Shown here piece after piece: positions 45,116-58,150 of a stretch of DNA of 64,000 bases (positions within the stretch are counted from its first letter, which is position 1; each line of letters starts with the position of its first letter). The stretch is from contig OX457027.1 of assembly GCA_949752745.1 (NCBI GenBank), positions 56,920,053 to 56,984,052 of the forward strand, written 5' to 3'. A program made the translations under genes and the position numbers. The notes beneath the pieces were generated by a model. That model had not been told where the DNA came from and did no database searches. It saw only the letters and a program-made list of their open reading frames with translations. This stretch comes from Protula sp. h YS-2021 (taxonomy: Eukaryota; Annelida; Polychaeta; Sabellida; Serpulidae).

Positions 45116-47883
45116 AGATTGATTGATTCTCGGAGTGAGTCGTTTCAGTGAAAACCCAGCTTTTTTATCTTAGCTCCAAGAAGCGGTACTCTACAAAGTT
45201 TCCGGGCACCGCTTCAAAGCCTCGCTATATAACGATAAGCAAGTCGACTGCGCTTGCTCTGAGGCACCCCTGTGGCTACTTTATGCGCAATTCAACGACC
45301 CATAAGTTTTTATTGGCATTTACTAAAGGCCCTCAAAGTTAAACGGTAATGATATACAACTTCTGTGTTACGCTTTCTTTAAAAGAAAATAACACGGAAA
45401 TAACTACAATTCTCCCGCAATAATTGACATTTGTTTGTATACAGGAAGCATACTTTATTACGTGAAAGAGAAACATTAATTTTTGCAAGTATCCACCAAA
45501 AAACTTTTGAATTGATATTTCAAAAAGAACGTAAAAAATAAAACGTCAAATATTGTGGGTATAGAAAATAAATTTATACCTAACTCTGTATTTATCAACT
45601 ATTTTAGTATATATTTTACAAATAAACTATGACCCCTTTATTTAAATTTTTGGTCATCTGACTTTGGTCATGTGACATTTAAAGGCCGGAATGTAAACAA
45701 ACATTTGACAGGTTGGTGCGGTAGCCAATTTTTCTGCATTTTTATGAACAAATAAAAAATATACAGCTCACTAAAAATTGTGCCTGTTTTGCAAAAAGGG
45801 TATTTTATGCATGAACTTTCAGTGAATGTTTGAATTATTGGGACTGGTATGTAGGGTTCGTGCCTCAGAACATTCAAAGCTGATCCCTATTAGCGTAACA
45901 ATGTAAAGCTTTGTAGCTCTGACAGAGAGATGTACAATGTTATACAAGTCAGTGCTGACTCGGAGCTAGTCCCAGTGGACGCTTTCTGTCTTCCTAGGTC
46001 AGAAAGGGTCACAGTTCCTGTAATAGAAATCACCATTGATCTCAATTTTTGCGGCTCTAGATCTTTCGGCGCATGTTCCAGGACACCGAGGTTCGGACTG
46101 GCATGCCTTTTCTTAAAAAGCACACTGAGAAGTATCCTGGCGCACTATTTCCGACCTCGTCCAAACTACCAAAGTAGAGTAAAGAATGGTTTTATAACTG
46201 CAGATTCATTGTTGTTGTGGGCGATAATGGGATATTCTTTATTCTGATGTGAAGAAAACATCTATTTTTCTCATTACAAACTTGTTATTTGACCATAAAA
46301 ATTGTGCGCCATAATTTATAATTGGGTTATTTATGTGATGCGACCTTTCTAAAATAACGCCATTAGCCCCAGTCGTGCGCCGAGATTGAAAAATTGAGAT
46401 CAATGACAAGTATGACCCCTTCCCCTGGGAAGCAAGAGTCATCTAGGACTAACTCGGAGCTATTTTTATCTTAACTTCGTGCAAGATTTCTCCCTATCAT
46501 TTCTTTCATTTTTACCCGATTAGTTTGCATTCAAAACGCAGAATTTTTGCGCATTTCATTGGGAACGCCTAAAGTGTGATTTGGCTTATTCGCTCGTTTT
46601 GTTAGCATACCCACCGCTTAATAGTGGGCGATAATGAAATATATAAACAGCTTTTTCTCTTTCTGTCTTTTTCTTTTTAATTGCCGTTCGTAGAGAGACA
46701 TGGATCGTTACTTTCAAATAGTCACTAAATGTAATCCAGTTCCTCCCTTAATAAAACAATAAAATAAAGATCATATTTTAACATTTAAAAAAACCGCTCG
46801 TAACAGACGACGTGAACAGTCAACAAAACTATCGTGTGAAAACTTTATCATATCCGAAAGTTGTAAAAAAGTTTCAAGATGATTGCAGTTCGGAATTTTC
46901 AATCCCCCTGTTAATTGAATTCGTGCGATTTGGTAATGTTTTTCTGTATGATTCCTGTTTGCCATAACCTTGTCATGTGAACGCATAAAGATTTTTTAAA
47001 GAATTGTCAATTTCTAAGAGTTCAAAATTGTGTTTGTGTGGGCCCCATGTGTAATTTTTGCTACTCGGTTAATATAGGGTTTAGTAAGGTTTGATCAGTT
47101 GTTGCAAATGATATGTCGCATATAAAACCCTTCGTAATTAAAATCTTAATGCCAAAAAGAAAGATGCTGACATAAATTTAGGCCTACATACTTTGATGTC
47201 AACTATAGGAAAAACTTGAACCAACAAAATATAACAAAGCTTTAATAAATACCTATTGCAAACTGCATAACGAGGAATCAGCAAAAGTGGGAAAACTATC
47301 ATTTTATCCTTTGTAAACCTTTGATACTGATATGCTGTCTATCTCCATAGAATCTAAACAGATTTGCCATGATATGTTTCTCTTTTAACATGAGCTGAAT
47401 ATCCTCGATCAAGAACAAAAATATTTTATGTATTATGTCATATTGATGCTCTTGATGGCGAGCTCTATAATTTCTAATATGAGAAATTTTTCCAATATTT
47501 TTTATAACATAAAACAGTGAGCACATATAAAGAAATGATCTATCGTATGGTCTCATATGTGTAAGTGCCGAATACTTGGACTGAAGACTATGTGCTTTAT
47601 AAAATAGCCGAATGTAACATACCCAATTTGCTTTATTAATGATCTATTTGTTCATTTATCGATTTATTTATCTTATAATTTAAGTACTTATTCATTAACT
47701 TGTGAGCGGTCCTCCGGTTCTCTTCTGCATTCAAGTTTTTTTCAGAATTGCATTCGCTAAAAATGTGGGATATCTTGAAAAGAAAATATTCTTTCAAACG
47801 CTTGTTAAAAGGAAAACAAATAATGTTTGTATATTATATTCATTTTGTTAAATGCATTACATTTATCATGTTTTAATATTTCT

Positions 47884-48031
<148 letters not shown>

Positions 48032-48795
48032 TGCAGCTGGGTTTATCAGACCCAGTCAGAATCTGGTAGACATCTGCGCTTGTCTCTTCTATTTTAATCC
48101 TGTGTCCCAATCACACAAAGTTGTTGAACAGCCACCATACTGAGTTGTCTGCTGAGGCCTGGCATTGGATATCACCTGTTTTCTCCTCTTATCATGTGTT
48201 GCCATGTTGCGGTGCCACCCCGTGGCGTTACCATTTGACCCGGTTGATAGGCTGGAGGAATGTTGGGTCAGGTGCAATCAATCAATAAATCAAGTCAGTA
48301 TCAATTAATTATTTTCCCTCAGATTAAAGTTTTAATGACTAAAATTACTTTACCATGTTTCCGGTGAACATTATTATGTCGTTCTGATAAAATTTGCTCT
48401 CATTCATCATCAGCCTTAAAGTGCTTTCTTTGTTGAAAACTAATGACCAAAGATTTTCATTTTACTTTAAACGTTTCATTTCATCGATTTTTTTTGCATT
48501 TGTTAGTGTCACAATTTTTGTGAAAAGTTCAGAATATAGTTTACATCAGCAGATGTATTGTTTCACGTGTCTCAGATTTGATGCACAACCATTGTAAACA
48601 TTGAAGTTTTGGGTGTAGCAGGTTAGTGCTGTCGTCTACTTGTACGAGTACCCAGTTTGGAACATTTCGTTAACTTCTGGACAACCACAACAATAATCAG
48701 TTAATATATATTCTTTCCATGTGTTACCAAGAATGTTCCTTTTGTTTCGTACGAAAGATTACAAAGAGAAACTAGATACAATTTAGTTCCAGGAG

Positions 48796-50010
48796 TGGTA
48801 CTCGTATAAGCCAATTCGCACTTTCGGATTTTTCCGGTGGAGGTGTTGTTTTGACTGAAAATGTTGGGGGATAAATTATAAAGAAATTATAAGGGAAAAA
48901 CATCAAAATTGTAATTTTATTTCAACATGCACACTTTCAAATTTATAAAGCCATCATATGATCTTTTAAAAACTATTTTACATATCATTCAGTCCCTTTC
49001 ATAGCCAACATGTGAACTTGAATATCAGGAGTGCACATAAGACCTTCGGATTTCGCCGTGGCGAAGGTGAAATCCATTTGGCGATAGTCAACAGATTCAC
49101 CTTCGCCAAATTGGCGAAGGTGAATATTTTCATAATCAAGCTTGATAAAAAGTTAAGCGCTTTAGATGAAAGCAACAAATCGGTCAGGACTGAGTAACTA
49201 CCGATGTAGCTCCATGAAGACACAGTCTGGACAATAATTAAGAAGATGTATAGTTTATATGCAATATACAAAAGTTACAGTTTTAGTAAGAAGGTTAATT
49301 TGGCGAAGGTGAGCTGAACGTCCTTCGCTAAATTGGCGAAGGTAAAGAAATCCTTATGCGCACCCCTGGAATATGTTTCTGGCAAAATTAAATTTTGTTG
49401 ATTTTTGCCATTTTTTTCCTATCCTTTCTTTATATCCTTATCCCACCTGAATCCAGCCGAAACGCAAAAACTTTTCAGCAAAAGTCAAAAGTGCGAGTTG
49501 GCTTATTCTGCTCTGTCCTTATTTTTAAGGATGTCCTTATTTTGAAAAATAAGGATGAAAAAGCTATTCTGCTCTACCCTCAAACTTAACAAGGTCTTTT
49601 TAAAATAAGGATAAAAATTGAGAATGAACCATCTAATATCAAGAATAAGCCAAATCACACTTTGAATTTTGCCGAAAAATTTTTGCGTTTCGGCTGAATT
49701 CATTTGGGGCAAGGATATAAAGAAATGATAGAAAAAAACTGGCAAAATCAACAAAATTCCATTTTGCCAGAAACGTATTCACACAATGGCTAATAAAGGG
49801 ACTGAATAATATGTAAAATAGTTTTTAATAGACCATATGACGGCTTTATAAATTTGAAAGTGTGCATGTTGAAAGAAAATTAGAATTTTGATGTTTTCCC
49901 ATATCATTTCTTTATAATTTATCCCAAAAAAATTGCAGTCGAAACAACACCTCCACCAGAAAGACCGGAAAGGGTGGATTGGCTTATAAGGACGTCCTTA
50001 AATATAAGGA
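48796..50010. repeat. Large palindrome (foldback), left arm interrupted by a MITE
   Basis: Left arm 48796-49025 plus 49375-49548; right arm about 49552-50010. Paired landmarks include CACACTTTCAAATTTATAAA and its inverse, and TCTGGCAAAATnnAATTTTG and its inverse. The turn is at about 49550. The outer ends share ATAAGCCAA. Confidence 0.85.
49026..49368. mobile_element. 343-bp hAT-like MITE inserted in the palindrome's left arm
   Basis: Ends CAGGAGTGCACATAAG and CTTATGCGCACCCCTG are inverse. Perfect 6-bp direct repeats GAATAT flank it (49020-49025, 49369-49374). The other arm of the palindrome preserves the empty site (GAATAC, inverse of 49775-49780). The interior holds several TTCGCCAAATTGGCGAA palindromes. 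Confidence 0.88.
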
Positions 50011-50732
50011 GAGAGCAGAATACCACTCCAGCTCTGCCTTAAATAACTTCGTACAAGCCAAATCACCCTTTGGGTGTTTCGAATAAAAAGCGAAAGAATT
50101 TTGAATTTCGACTGAGAAGAAGTGGGGAAAAAGGAAAGGAATGATAGAAAAACAGAAGAAATATAGCCAAAAAAAAAAAAACAGCTAAAACTCAGGACAT
50201 AAAAGAAATTGAAACTTAAAACTATTTGTTAAAAATTTTAATGAATTTTTAAAATAGCGTACGGGTTGTTAAAAACCCGATTGCTCTTTGGTGCAAGAGA
50301 ACTTTGACATTTAAGCGAAATCATCATTTCTTTCATTTTTGGTCGGTTATTTTTATTCGAAACGCAGAATTTTTGCGCATTTTTATTGGGAACGCCCAAA
50401 GTGTGATTTGGCTTATATCTCTCTGTCAGAGCTACGAAGCCTTACATTGTTCCACTACTAGGGGTCAACTTCATATCTTCTGAGGCAAGATTTGGCGTAC
50501 CGGTCCCTGTTACTCAAACATTTGCTGTAGGTTATGCACAAAATACCCCTTTTTGCAAAACAGGCACATTTTGTAATGGGCTGCATATATTTTATTTCTT
50601 CGTTAAAGTACAGACAAGTCCGCATTCTCAGTCACCTGTCAAATATTTGTTTAAGTTCTGGGCTTTAAAATGTCATGTGATTAAAGTCAAGTGACTGAAT
50701 ATTTAAATAAAGGGTTAATGATTTTCTGAAAG

Positions 50733-50735
<3 letters not shown>

Positions 50736-50791
<56 letters not shown>
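50736..50791. repeat. (TA)n microsatellite
   Basis: About 28 TA units within the inverted-repeat cluster. Confidence 0.95.
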
Positions 50792-50794
<3 letters not shown>

Positions 50795-50849
50795 TGAAAC
50801 ACTTGATAGGCGCAGGTATAAATGTATTCTGTACACCCACAGTATTTTA

Positions 50850-50920
50850 GGCTCCAACCCTTCGGATTGGGGTCTACGGGTTTGGGGTTGCCGTCCGTCT
50901 GTCCGTCATCGTTTATACCT
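50850..50920. repeat. Fragment of a pearl-like element (left end)
   Basis: CCAACCCTTCGGATTGGGG hairpin, TCTACGGGTTTGGGG, then GTCCGTCTGTCCGTC. This has the same plan as the complete elements, but the body is missing. Confidence 0.45.
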
Positions 50921-52539
50921 CTATGAATTTGGGGGGGGGGGGGGGGCGGATGGGGCCTGCTTGTGTTTCACAAATACTTACTTGTACTTTTTGTTTTGTT
51001 TTTTTTAAATATCAGTTCAAGAGTTTTCCATGAATAATTTCATAATTTACTGTCACTTGTTCATCTAATAAACCATGCTCCCTGGACGAAAACAAATGTC
51101 AATTAATGCGGGAGATTTGTGGTTATTTCCATTTTTTTTTATTTAAAGAAAGCTTGAAGCAGAAGCTATGTATCATTGTCGTTGTACTTTGAGGCCCTTA
51201 ACGAATGCCAAAAAAGACTTGTAGGTCGTTGAATTTTGCATTAAATGGCCATAAGATTGTCTCAAAGCTAGCGTAGTTGCCTTACGTATCGTTATATAAA
51301 GAGGATTTGAAGCAGGTACGCCGAACTTAAGTTAGCTTCTGCACTCAGCTGTCAGGTTTTACTGTCCTGTTTTTAAATGACATGTGATCGAAGTCAAGTG
51401 ACCAAAAATTTAAATAAAGGGATTATAGATTATCTATAAAATATAAACTGAAATAATTGATACATGCAGAATTAGACATGATTTTTTTTTATTTACACCT
51501 ACAACATTTAACTTGTAATTTCTTCCATGCTTCTTGAAATACAAATTGAAATGTTTTTGGTGGATAATTACTCTTTTCACGTAATAAACCACGCTCCCTG
51601 AATGTAAACAAATGTCACTTATTGTGAAAGATTTGTTGTTATTTCCGTTTTCTTTCTAAAGAAGGTGTAGCAGAAGTTGTGTGTCATTGCCGTTGTACTT
51701 TGAGAGCCGTTATCAAATGGCCGTAAAGACTTGTGTGTGGTTGAATGTAGCACAACATCGCCACAGAGGTGCCCCAAAGCGAGCGCAGTAAACTTGCTTA
51801 TCGTCATATAGCGAGGATTTGAAGCCTTAGCCGATGCCCCAGTAGCGAGCCGCTTCATGGAGTCAAAAGTGGACATCTTTCAAGAGTAGCTATGAAATAG
51901 TGTTTGCACTGTTGTGGCAGTAATGGGCGTTTCTACATCCTAACCACAAGAAACGAACATCCTGTTTTTCTCCTTATGAAATTATTATTTCATCACAAAA
52001 ACTGTGTGCCATAATATATAATGGAATCATTTATGTGATAAGCCCTTTCTGAAATAACGCCATTGGCCCGTATCGCGCGCCGAGATCAACAAAATTGACA
52101 TCAGTGGCAAGTTCTGTTTTCGGTGCTATAACTCGTGCTGTCGTTGGAAGACTGCAAGAGTCATATAGGACTAGATGCAGTTATACTGTAGATCGAAATT
52201 GGTTGAAAGTTAATATGATGCTAAAAATGGTCAGTTGTGACTGTGGTTGCATGACCAGCTGCTGTAGTTTTGTTTGATTTGTAAGCTGCAACGCGTCCCA
52301 TGACATCTGTATACCCGTTAACTGTAAAGAAAGTGTAATACAATAGTTCATAACTGTTGCTGTTATCAAAAACCTTGTAAGTCGTTTAAACTTGCAACAT
52401 ATATCGGCACCGCAGGCACTCCCGAACAGCTACTTGTTCAGTTGAAATCGACTTTTAAAACCGTTTAAACCTGCGAACCGATCTAGCAGCAGTGAGGTGC
52501 TTTCTGAAAGCTGATGTTTGTACCGTAATTATTGGGCGA

Positions 52540-52665
52540 CGAGAATATGTCGATAGACTCGATTTCTCGAAAATAACAGGGTAACTATCCCGAGTATTTA
52601 AGGCCGCGGCTTATGTTAAACGGTATACCCGCTGCACTGTTCAATAAATACCTCTCTACACATGA
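52540..52665 (+). promoter_or_regulatory. LTR-like promoter segment upstream of LHFPL (tentative)
   Basis: GAGTATTTAAGGCCGCGG (TATA-like), then about 60 bp on GTTCAATAAATACCTCTC (polyadenylation-like), then TACA. This is the arrangement of an LTR promoter/R region. No full LTR boundaries or target-site duplication could be fixed. Confidence 0.25.
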
Positions 52666-52810
52666 GGACCTTCTTTGCCTTATTTCACTTACGCGATGTT
52701 TGGCAAGTTTGTGTCTGGCGTTATGACGTGTACAAGCATTTAGTTAAGGACGTAATGAAACACCACCATGTTCTTCAAAATTCAGTAAGCATTATTTTTG
52801 AATGTTTCAG

Positions 52811-52858
52811 ATGAGGCTTTGAGGCATTGCACAGCTATCGTCAAGATATCCTGAAGCC
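52811..52858 (+). other. LHFPL 5' UTR segment after a 3' splice site
   Basis: TTTTTGAATGTTTCAG ending at 52810 is a plausible acceptor 48 nt before the start codon, implying an upstream non-coding exon not identified here. Confidence 0.5.
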
Positions 52859-53273
52859 ATGGAAGTGCACCACACGGAGACCACAGACAAGACCCTACTG
52901 GTATACACCAACTATGTACGCAACTATCGCGCCGTCGAGGTTATGTGGGCCATCTTCACTATCTGCTTCCTTATTATAAACATCATAGTTTTCATCCAAC
53001 CCCAATGGATCGGCGACACAGACGATAGCTTAGGGGTGGGCTACTTTGGATTGTATGAATTCTGTGAGCTGTTCTCCAGCGGCGAGCAGCTTCACTGCGA
53101 AGGCAACTTGGCCAGTTTCAGCGACATCATTTCCGGTGCCTTCCAGGCGTCCACCATCCTGGTTGGCTGTTCTTGCATACTGATGATGATCTGCGTCCTC
53201 TGCCTTCTCCTCTTCTTCATCCTCAAGCACAGTGTGGTACTCGTCGTCTGCGGCTGTATACAACTTCTTTCAG
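52859..53273 (+). CDS. LHFPL3: LHFPL coding exon 1
   Basis: ATG at 52859, donor CTTTCAG|gtacga. Encodes the N-terminus, membrane segments 1 and 2, and the beginning of 3 (138 codons plus one base). Confidence 0.96.
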
Positions 53274-56200
53274 GTACGAAATAACGCAAGGAAGTTAGTT
53301 TTTTTTTTTTGGGGGGGGGAACTGCCGGCTCGCCAAAAAATTCCAGCGGACGGTCACGTTATAATATCATCGCTTAGCTGATGGTCGAAATATTCTAGGT
53401 TAGTTAAGAGCGTTCTTGATAGGCGGGCGAACGTTAATAGTACCAGATTATTATCCCTGTAAAAACTGTTGCAGTAGCCAATTTGTGTTGTGCACATGCG
53501 TTTATATATACTTTGCTGTGACCTCCCGTTTAAAAGTCTGTAGACTGGAAATGAAAAGATTAGTAGTGTCCCATGCATTCACGATATTCAGTGTGTTTAA
53601 TGTAAGTGGCTGATATGTGGTCTAAAGTGGTGGAGTAAGATTATATAGACGTGGTTGACAACAGGCACAGAAGCAGTGCGGGGTGATATTTAAGTTTTAA
53701 CCGAAAATACAATGGACATGCATCGAAGAGCGTATTATAACATAGCTCCAATCAGTAACCCTGTACGAATTTAAAATTATCGAAGTGTCACGCAATGAGA
53801 AAAAACTGCTGTAGACGCTTCCATGTCAGATTAGGTGAAACAGTTCAGCGATTTAACACGCGGGTGCCCCTGTCACGTTGCCTCTTGCCTCAACAATGCC
53901 CTTCAAGATTGTTTCTTGATGTGTTAAAAAACAGATGCTTCGTGACGTGAAGTAATATGTAGCACAGTCTCAAACATTTCATTGCATTTCAAAAATGGGT
54001 TCAAAAACTTATCTTTTGAAGAATATTATAAAGATTGCACACGGTTCGGTTTGTGTTACTAAATATATGAGTTGCATGTGCTGTAAGTTGTGTGTGTGTG
54101 GGGTGGGGGGGGGGGGGGAGAGGGGGGGCTTACTGAAATTGGATTCTTTCCAAGCTGTCCTTGAACGGTCTCTACATGTCATGTGTCATTACTGCTAGTT
54201 GCACCGCTGCAGGCGTGCGTTGGTGTTGGAATGGGGGTGGAGGGGGTGGGGGAGAAGGCACAGAAAAACCCCTCACTGTCATTGTGTGACTGAGAACCTC
54301 TTTTTGTGGCTGTAACTGCTATTTTCAACTTATGCGACAAGAATAATTCGACATGTCCGTGTTCATTCACATGGGGCAGAAACGCATTTGTTGCGATTTT
54401 TACATCTCCCTCCTAACATTTACATTGAACCAGTAGGTACACTTGGTTTATTCGAATCATTTTCATCATCTTAGAATATAACATAGTGTATGAAAGTGCG
54501 CATGCGGTTATTTTTCTCTCCACCAGCATTTTTTTTGATGATGGGATTTAATGCACCTATTTCCTTTGCTATGATGATCGCTGGTTAGCACGGCACCTGT
54601 AAATTATTTACGGGCCTAGATATTGTACACTTGTCACAGAGACAAGTGAATTGATTTACGAAAGAAAAAATAAACGGTGTCAGTATTAAATCACCCTGCA
54701 AAACATCTGAAAACAAACGTCTATTTTTTTAACGATTAACTGGCCACCGCATTTGAAATTCATACACAGTTTAGTGTCACAACAAACAAAGAATTTTTAT
54801 AACTTGTCAGAAATGCTTTAGAATTTTAAAATGGCGACATATAAAATACAAGCTCTTTGAATGCTTTTTGTATTGCGGTTTTTCTTGGCTGTCGTAAGTC
54901 GATTTAGAGACGGTATTGTGATAATCCCACTCGCACACTGATGCCGAAAGCCTAGGTGTGACTCTTAGGTCTTTAACACTGCACGAATAAAAAGAAGTGA
55001 AGTTTTGTTTCGGCTTCGTCGGTATGAATAATTAAAATAGATGCACGTCGGCACACTACCTCGCAGTGTCGGTTTTTGTTAATATACGACCAGTTATCAA
55101 ATTCAGTCCAATATAATTACCTGAAGTTTTTGCCAACAAGTACATCCCACGTAACATTCCCCAAAAGGTATTTTCTATGCAGACAACGCCAGGCATTACT
55201 TAGTCATATATACCTAACGGCGGAAAGACAATATTTCCTAATAACAAACAAGAGAATAAATTAAAGTTGTACAGCAAAACACCCGTTAGTGAACACCCGT
55301 ACTTAGTTTACATTCTGAAATAAATGAACACCGATTCTTTCATATTTCGGACTTAACCTTGTTAATATTCCCCGGAGTGAACGTCAGTGTTATGAACGTT
55401 ATACCCTTTCTTTCTGGAAAGTCATTACTGGTAAATTGGTTTGACTTTGTAAAATATATAGCGCTTGGTCTGTACCGTTTCTCCACAGGTCTTCTCATGT
55501 TTCTGGGCTGCATCATTTATCCCATTGGCTGGGACAACGACAACGTTCGTCGTATTTGCGGCCAGTACGCCGACGGGTTTCAGATCGACTCCTGCGGCAT
55601 ACGCTGGGCGTACATTTTGGCCATCATAGGCGTATTCGACGTCCTTGTGCTAGCGATCTTGGCCTTCGTGCTGGCGGGCAGAGTGGCGCATAAATCCTAC
55701 CACTATTCGCGCAACGGCACCCTGAGCAATCGATGTGAGTAATCTCTTGGTGGGCTATTTTATTTCGGAGTGCCAGTATTATTATCCCCCGTGAAACGGA
55801 GGGATATAGTTTTGAACTTTTCGGTCTGTCCGTCTGTCTGTCCGTCTGTCACGCTTCAGTCTCACGCGCCTACAGGCCACATTAATACATGGATTCGGTT
55901 CAAATTTTGTACACGGCTTCTCTGGAACCTTCCGCAGTGCAGTGACCAAGAATTTTCCGGATCGACCAAAAATTGACAAAATGGCGGACATTTGAAAATT
56001 GGCACTGGACTTAGCGTATATACGGCAGTCTCACGCGTCTACAAGCCACATTATTAATAGACGGATTCGTTTCAGATTTTGTACACGGCTTCTCTGGAAC
56101 GTTCCGCAGTGCAGTGACCAAGAATTTTCCGATTCGGCCAAAAATTGACAAAATGGCGGACTTTTGAAAATTGGCACTGGACTTAGCGTATATACGGCAG

Positions 56201-58150
56201 TCTCACGCGTCTACAAGCCACATTAATAGACGGATTCGTTTCAGATTTTGTACACGGCTTCTCTGGAACGTTCCGCAGTGCAGTGACCAAGAATTTTCCG
56301 AATCGGCCAAAAATTGACTAAATGGCGGACATTTGAAAATTGGCACTGGACTTTATATATACGGCAGTCTCACGCGTCTACAAGCCACATTAATAGACAA
56401 ATTCGTTTCAAATTTTGTACACGGCTTCTCTGGAACCTTCCGCAGTGTAGTGACCAAGAATTTTCCGGATCGGCCAAAAATTGACAAAATGGCGGACTTT
56501 TGAAAATCGGCATTGGACGTAGCGTATATACGGCAGTCTCACGCGTCTTCAGGCCACATTAATAGACGGATTCGTTTCAAATTTTGTACACGGCTTCTCT
56601 GGAACCTTCCGCAGTGCAGTGATCAAGAATTTTCCGGATCGACCAAAAATTGACGAAATGGCGGACATTTGAAAATTGGCACTGGACTTTATATATACGG
56701 CAGTCTCACGCGTCTACAGGCCACATTAATGAATGGATTCGTTTCAAATTCTGCACACGGCCTCCCTGGCACCTTCCGCAGTGCAGTGATCAAGCATTTT
56801 CCGGATGGGACTTGACAAAATGGCGAATTTTTCAAAATCGGCGCTGTACTTAGCGTACCTACGACAGTCTCACGCGAATACTGGTTAATGGATTGATCCG
56901 TCTAAATGTTAGACACTACGTCGACTTACATCCTTCCACTTGTAAATTTTTTTTTGCGTAGTCAACACGCAACAGCCTTACACAAACCATATCCCCCACG
57001 GGGGATAGACGTACTCCTCGAGACGTAGTCAAGTTATTATTATTATTTTTTTTTTTTTTTTTTTGTCATCTCTCTTGGTACATCTCTCGGGACACTTCGT
57101 GTGAAACTTCTACTAGTTTTACATCGTAGAAGCCAGAGATGCGACGAAAATAAATATATCGTAAGGCAAAAGATAATAATTAGTCCGGGAGGCGTAAATA
57201 AATGCTGTGTTATTTCGAATTACTTCGTACCGGCTTCGTGCTGTTGCCCATGGTACGATGGTACAAGTTGTTTTTAAATGACTGAATGGGATCTGAATTT
57301 CCGTTTTAATAAAGCAATAAAACTGATTCACTGCGAACGAATTAAATCATGTTCTGAAATACTGAAGCGATAGCTGTATAATGTCCGTCTCTCATTGCCA
57401 CTTGTGACATCCTTTTTCTGGGGTAGTCGAAAATGCTAACTTCATAACCCTTATTTGTACTTTTTGCCCAAGTCTATTTATATTGACGTGTAAATAATTA
57501 GTTCTGTCTCCTCTTTGAGCTTTTGAAGAAAAAGTAATTTCACAAGTTTCCGTTATTTAGTGTGAGAGAGAATGGTTGTGTTCTAATTTGAATAATAAAT
57601 TTTACTGGTAAAACAAAAAATCGGCTAGAATGGTAACACCAAATACACTTTGCATTTCTCGCATATGTATCGAAGACTAATTTTTAATCGTGGACTGTTT
57701 GATAGAAATAGCGGACGAAAGCAGAACATCCATGATTAATAACCTAAGAAGCACGAATGCCACAAAGTTTTTAAATACGCAGTGGAATATGTAGTATCTT
57801 TTCAGTTGTAAAAATCGCCTGTTTGTACAATGAAACAATTAAGGTGTTGGTAACCCTAACCTTAATAATCCGAATGTAAACTTTACAATGCCAATTTTCA
57901 GGTGTCAGATGTTCGAGCTATCGAAAACAGACAGTGCGAACTACGGTCGACTGTGCGTGTATTAATTAACACATATATGCTTTCTTGTGTTGCAGCCGAC
58001 ATTATCGTAGCGGAGACAAAGAGCGAGCCATCGATGATCATACAGCCGCGGGGCGTGGCCGTCCCAGATTCACACTTGGGCACCGAGTTCTCGCTTGCCT
58101 CCAGTGGCAAGCGATCGGGCGCAGGAAGGAAGGGCGACTTCGCTTTATAG
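52859..58150 (+). CDS. LHFPL3: LHFPL tetraspan family protein, LHFPL3/4 type (complete, 3 coding exons)
   Basis: LHFPL proteins are four-pass membrane proteins related to claudins that chaperone partners such as GABA-A receptors (LHFPL4) or the hair-cell transduction channel (LHFPL5). Coding exons 52859-53273, 55489-55734 and 57996-58150 join in frame to 271 codons plus TAG. The start codon has a good context (GCCATGG). Membrane segments are at about residues 29-46, 97-122, 126-150 and 178-201. The first extracellular loop has IQPQWIGD, GYFGLYEFC and HCEG; the second has YPIGWDNDNVRRICG and the CGIRWAY entry to the last segment. The 70-residue cytoplasmic tail is not conserved to my eye. Three exons with a G|GT junction inside LLS-GLL agree with vertebrate LHFPL3/4. 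The specific paralogue (3, 4 or a pre-duplication ancestor) is inferred partly from the neighbours. Confidence 0.93.
53283..55480. other. LHFPL intron 1, no feature beyond low complexity
   Basis: Contains poly-G runs at 53311 and 54099-54131 and short chance open frames. Nothing else supported. Confidence 0.6.
55489..55734 (+). CDS. LHFPL3: LHFPL coding exon 2
   Basis: Acceptor ttctccacag|GT, donor AATCGAT|gtgagt. Encodes LLMFLGCIIYPIGWDNDNVR ... ICGQYADGFQIDSCGIRWAY and the last membrane segment. Its donor lies 46 bp from a pearl-like element. Confidence 0.96.
55781..57031. mobile_element. Pearl-like element with seven ~168-bp internal repeats (LHFPL intron 2)
   Basis: Opens with a stem ATTATCCCCCGTG / ACGGAGGGATA, TATAGTTTTGAAC and a GTCTGTCCGTCTGTCTGTCC tract. 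Seven units starting with CAGTCTCACGCG lie at 55857, 56026, 56198, 56365, 56534, 56701 and 56865, each containing TTTTCCGGATCG-type and AAAATTGACAAAATGGCGGA motifs. It closes with a strong stem CATATCCCCCACGGGGGATA near 56988-57007, followed by GACGTACTCCTCGAGACG. Confidence 0.72.
57996..58150 (+). CDS. LHFPL3: LHFPL coding exon 3 (cytoplasmic tail and stop)
   Basis: Acceptor ttgtgttgcag|CC, TAG at 58148-58150. Encodes DIIVAETKSEPSMIIQPRGV ... SGKRSGAGRKGDFAL. Supported by phase and splice site; the sequence itself is poorly conserved. Confidence 0.8.

Noticed and set aside
57902..58150. 82-codon single-exon gene starting at 57902
   Set aside because: The last 155 nt are LHFPL exon 3, supported by a strong acceptor and frame continuity; the upstream part is intron.
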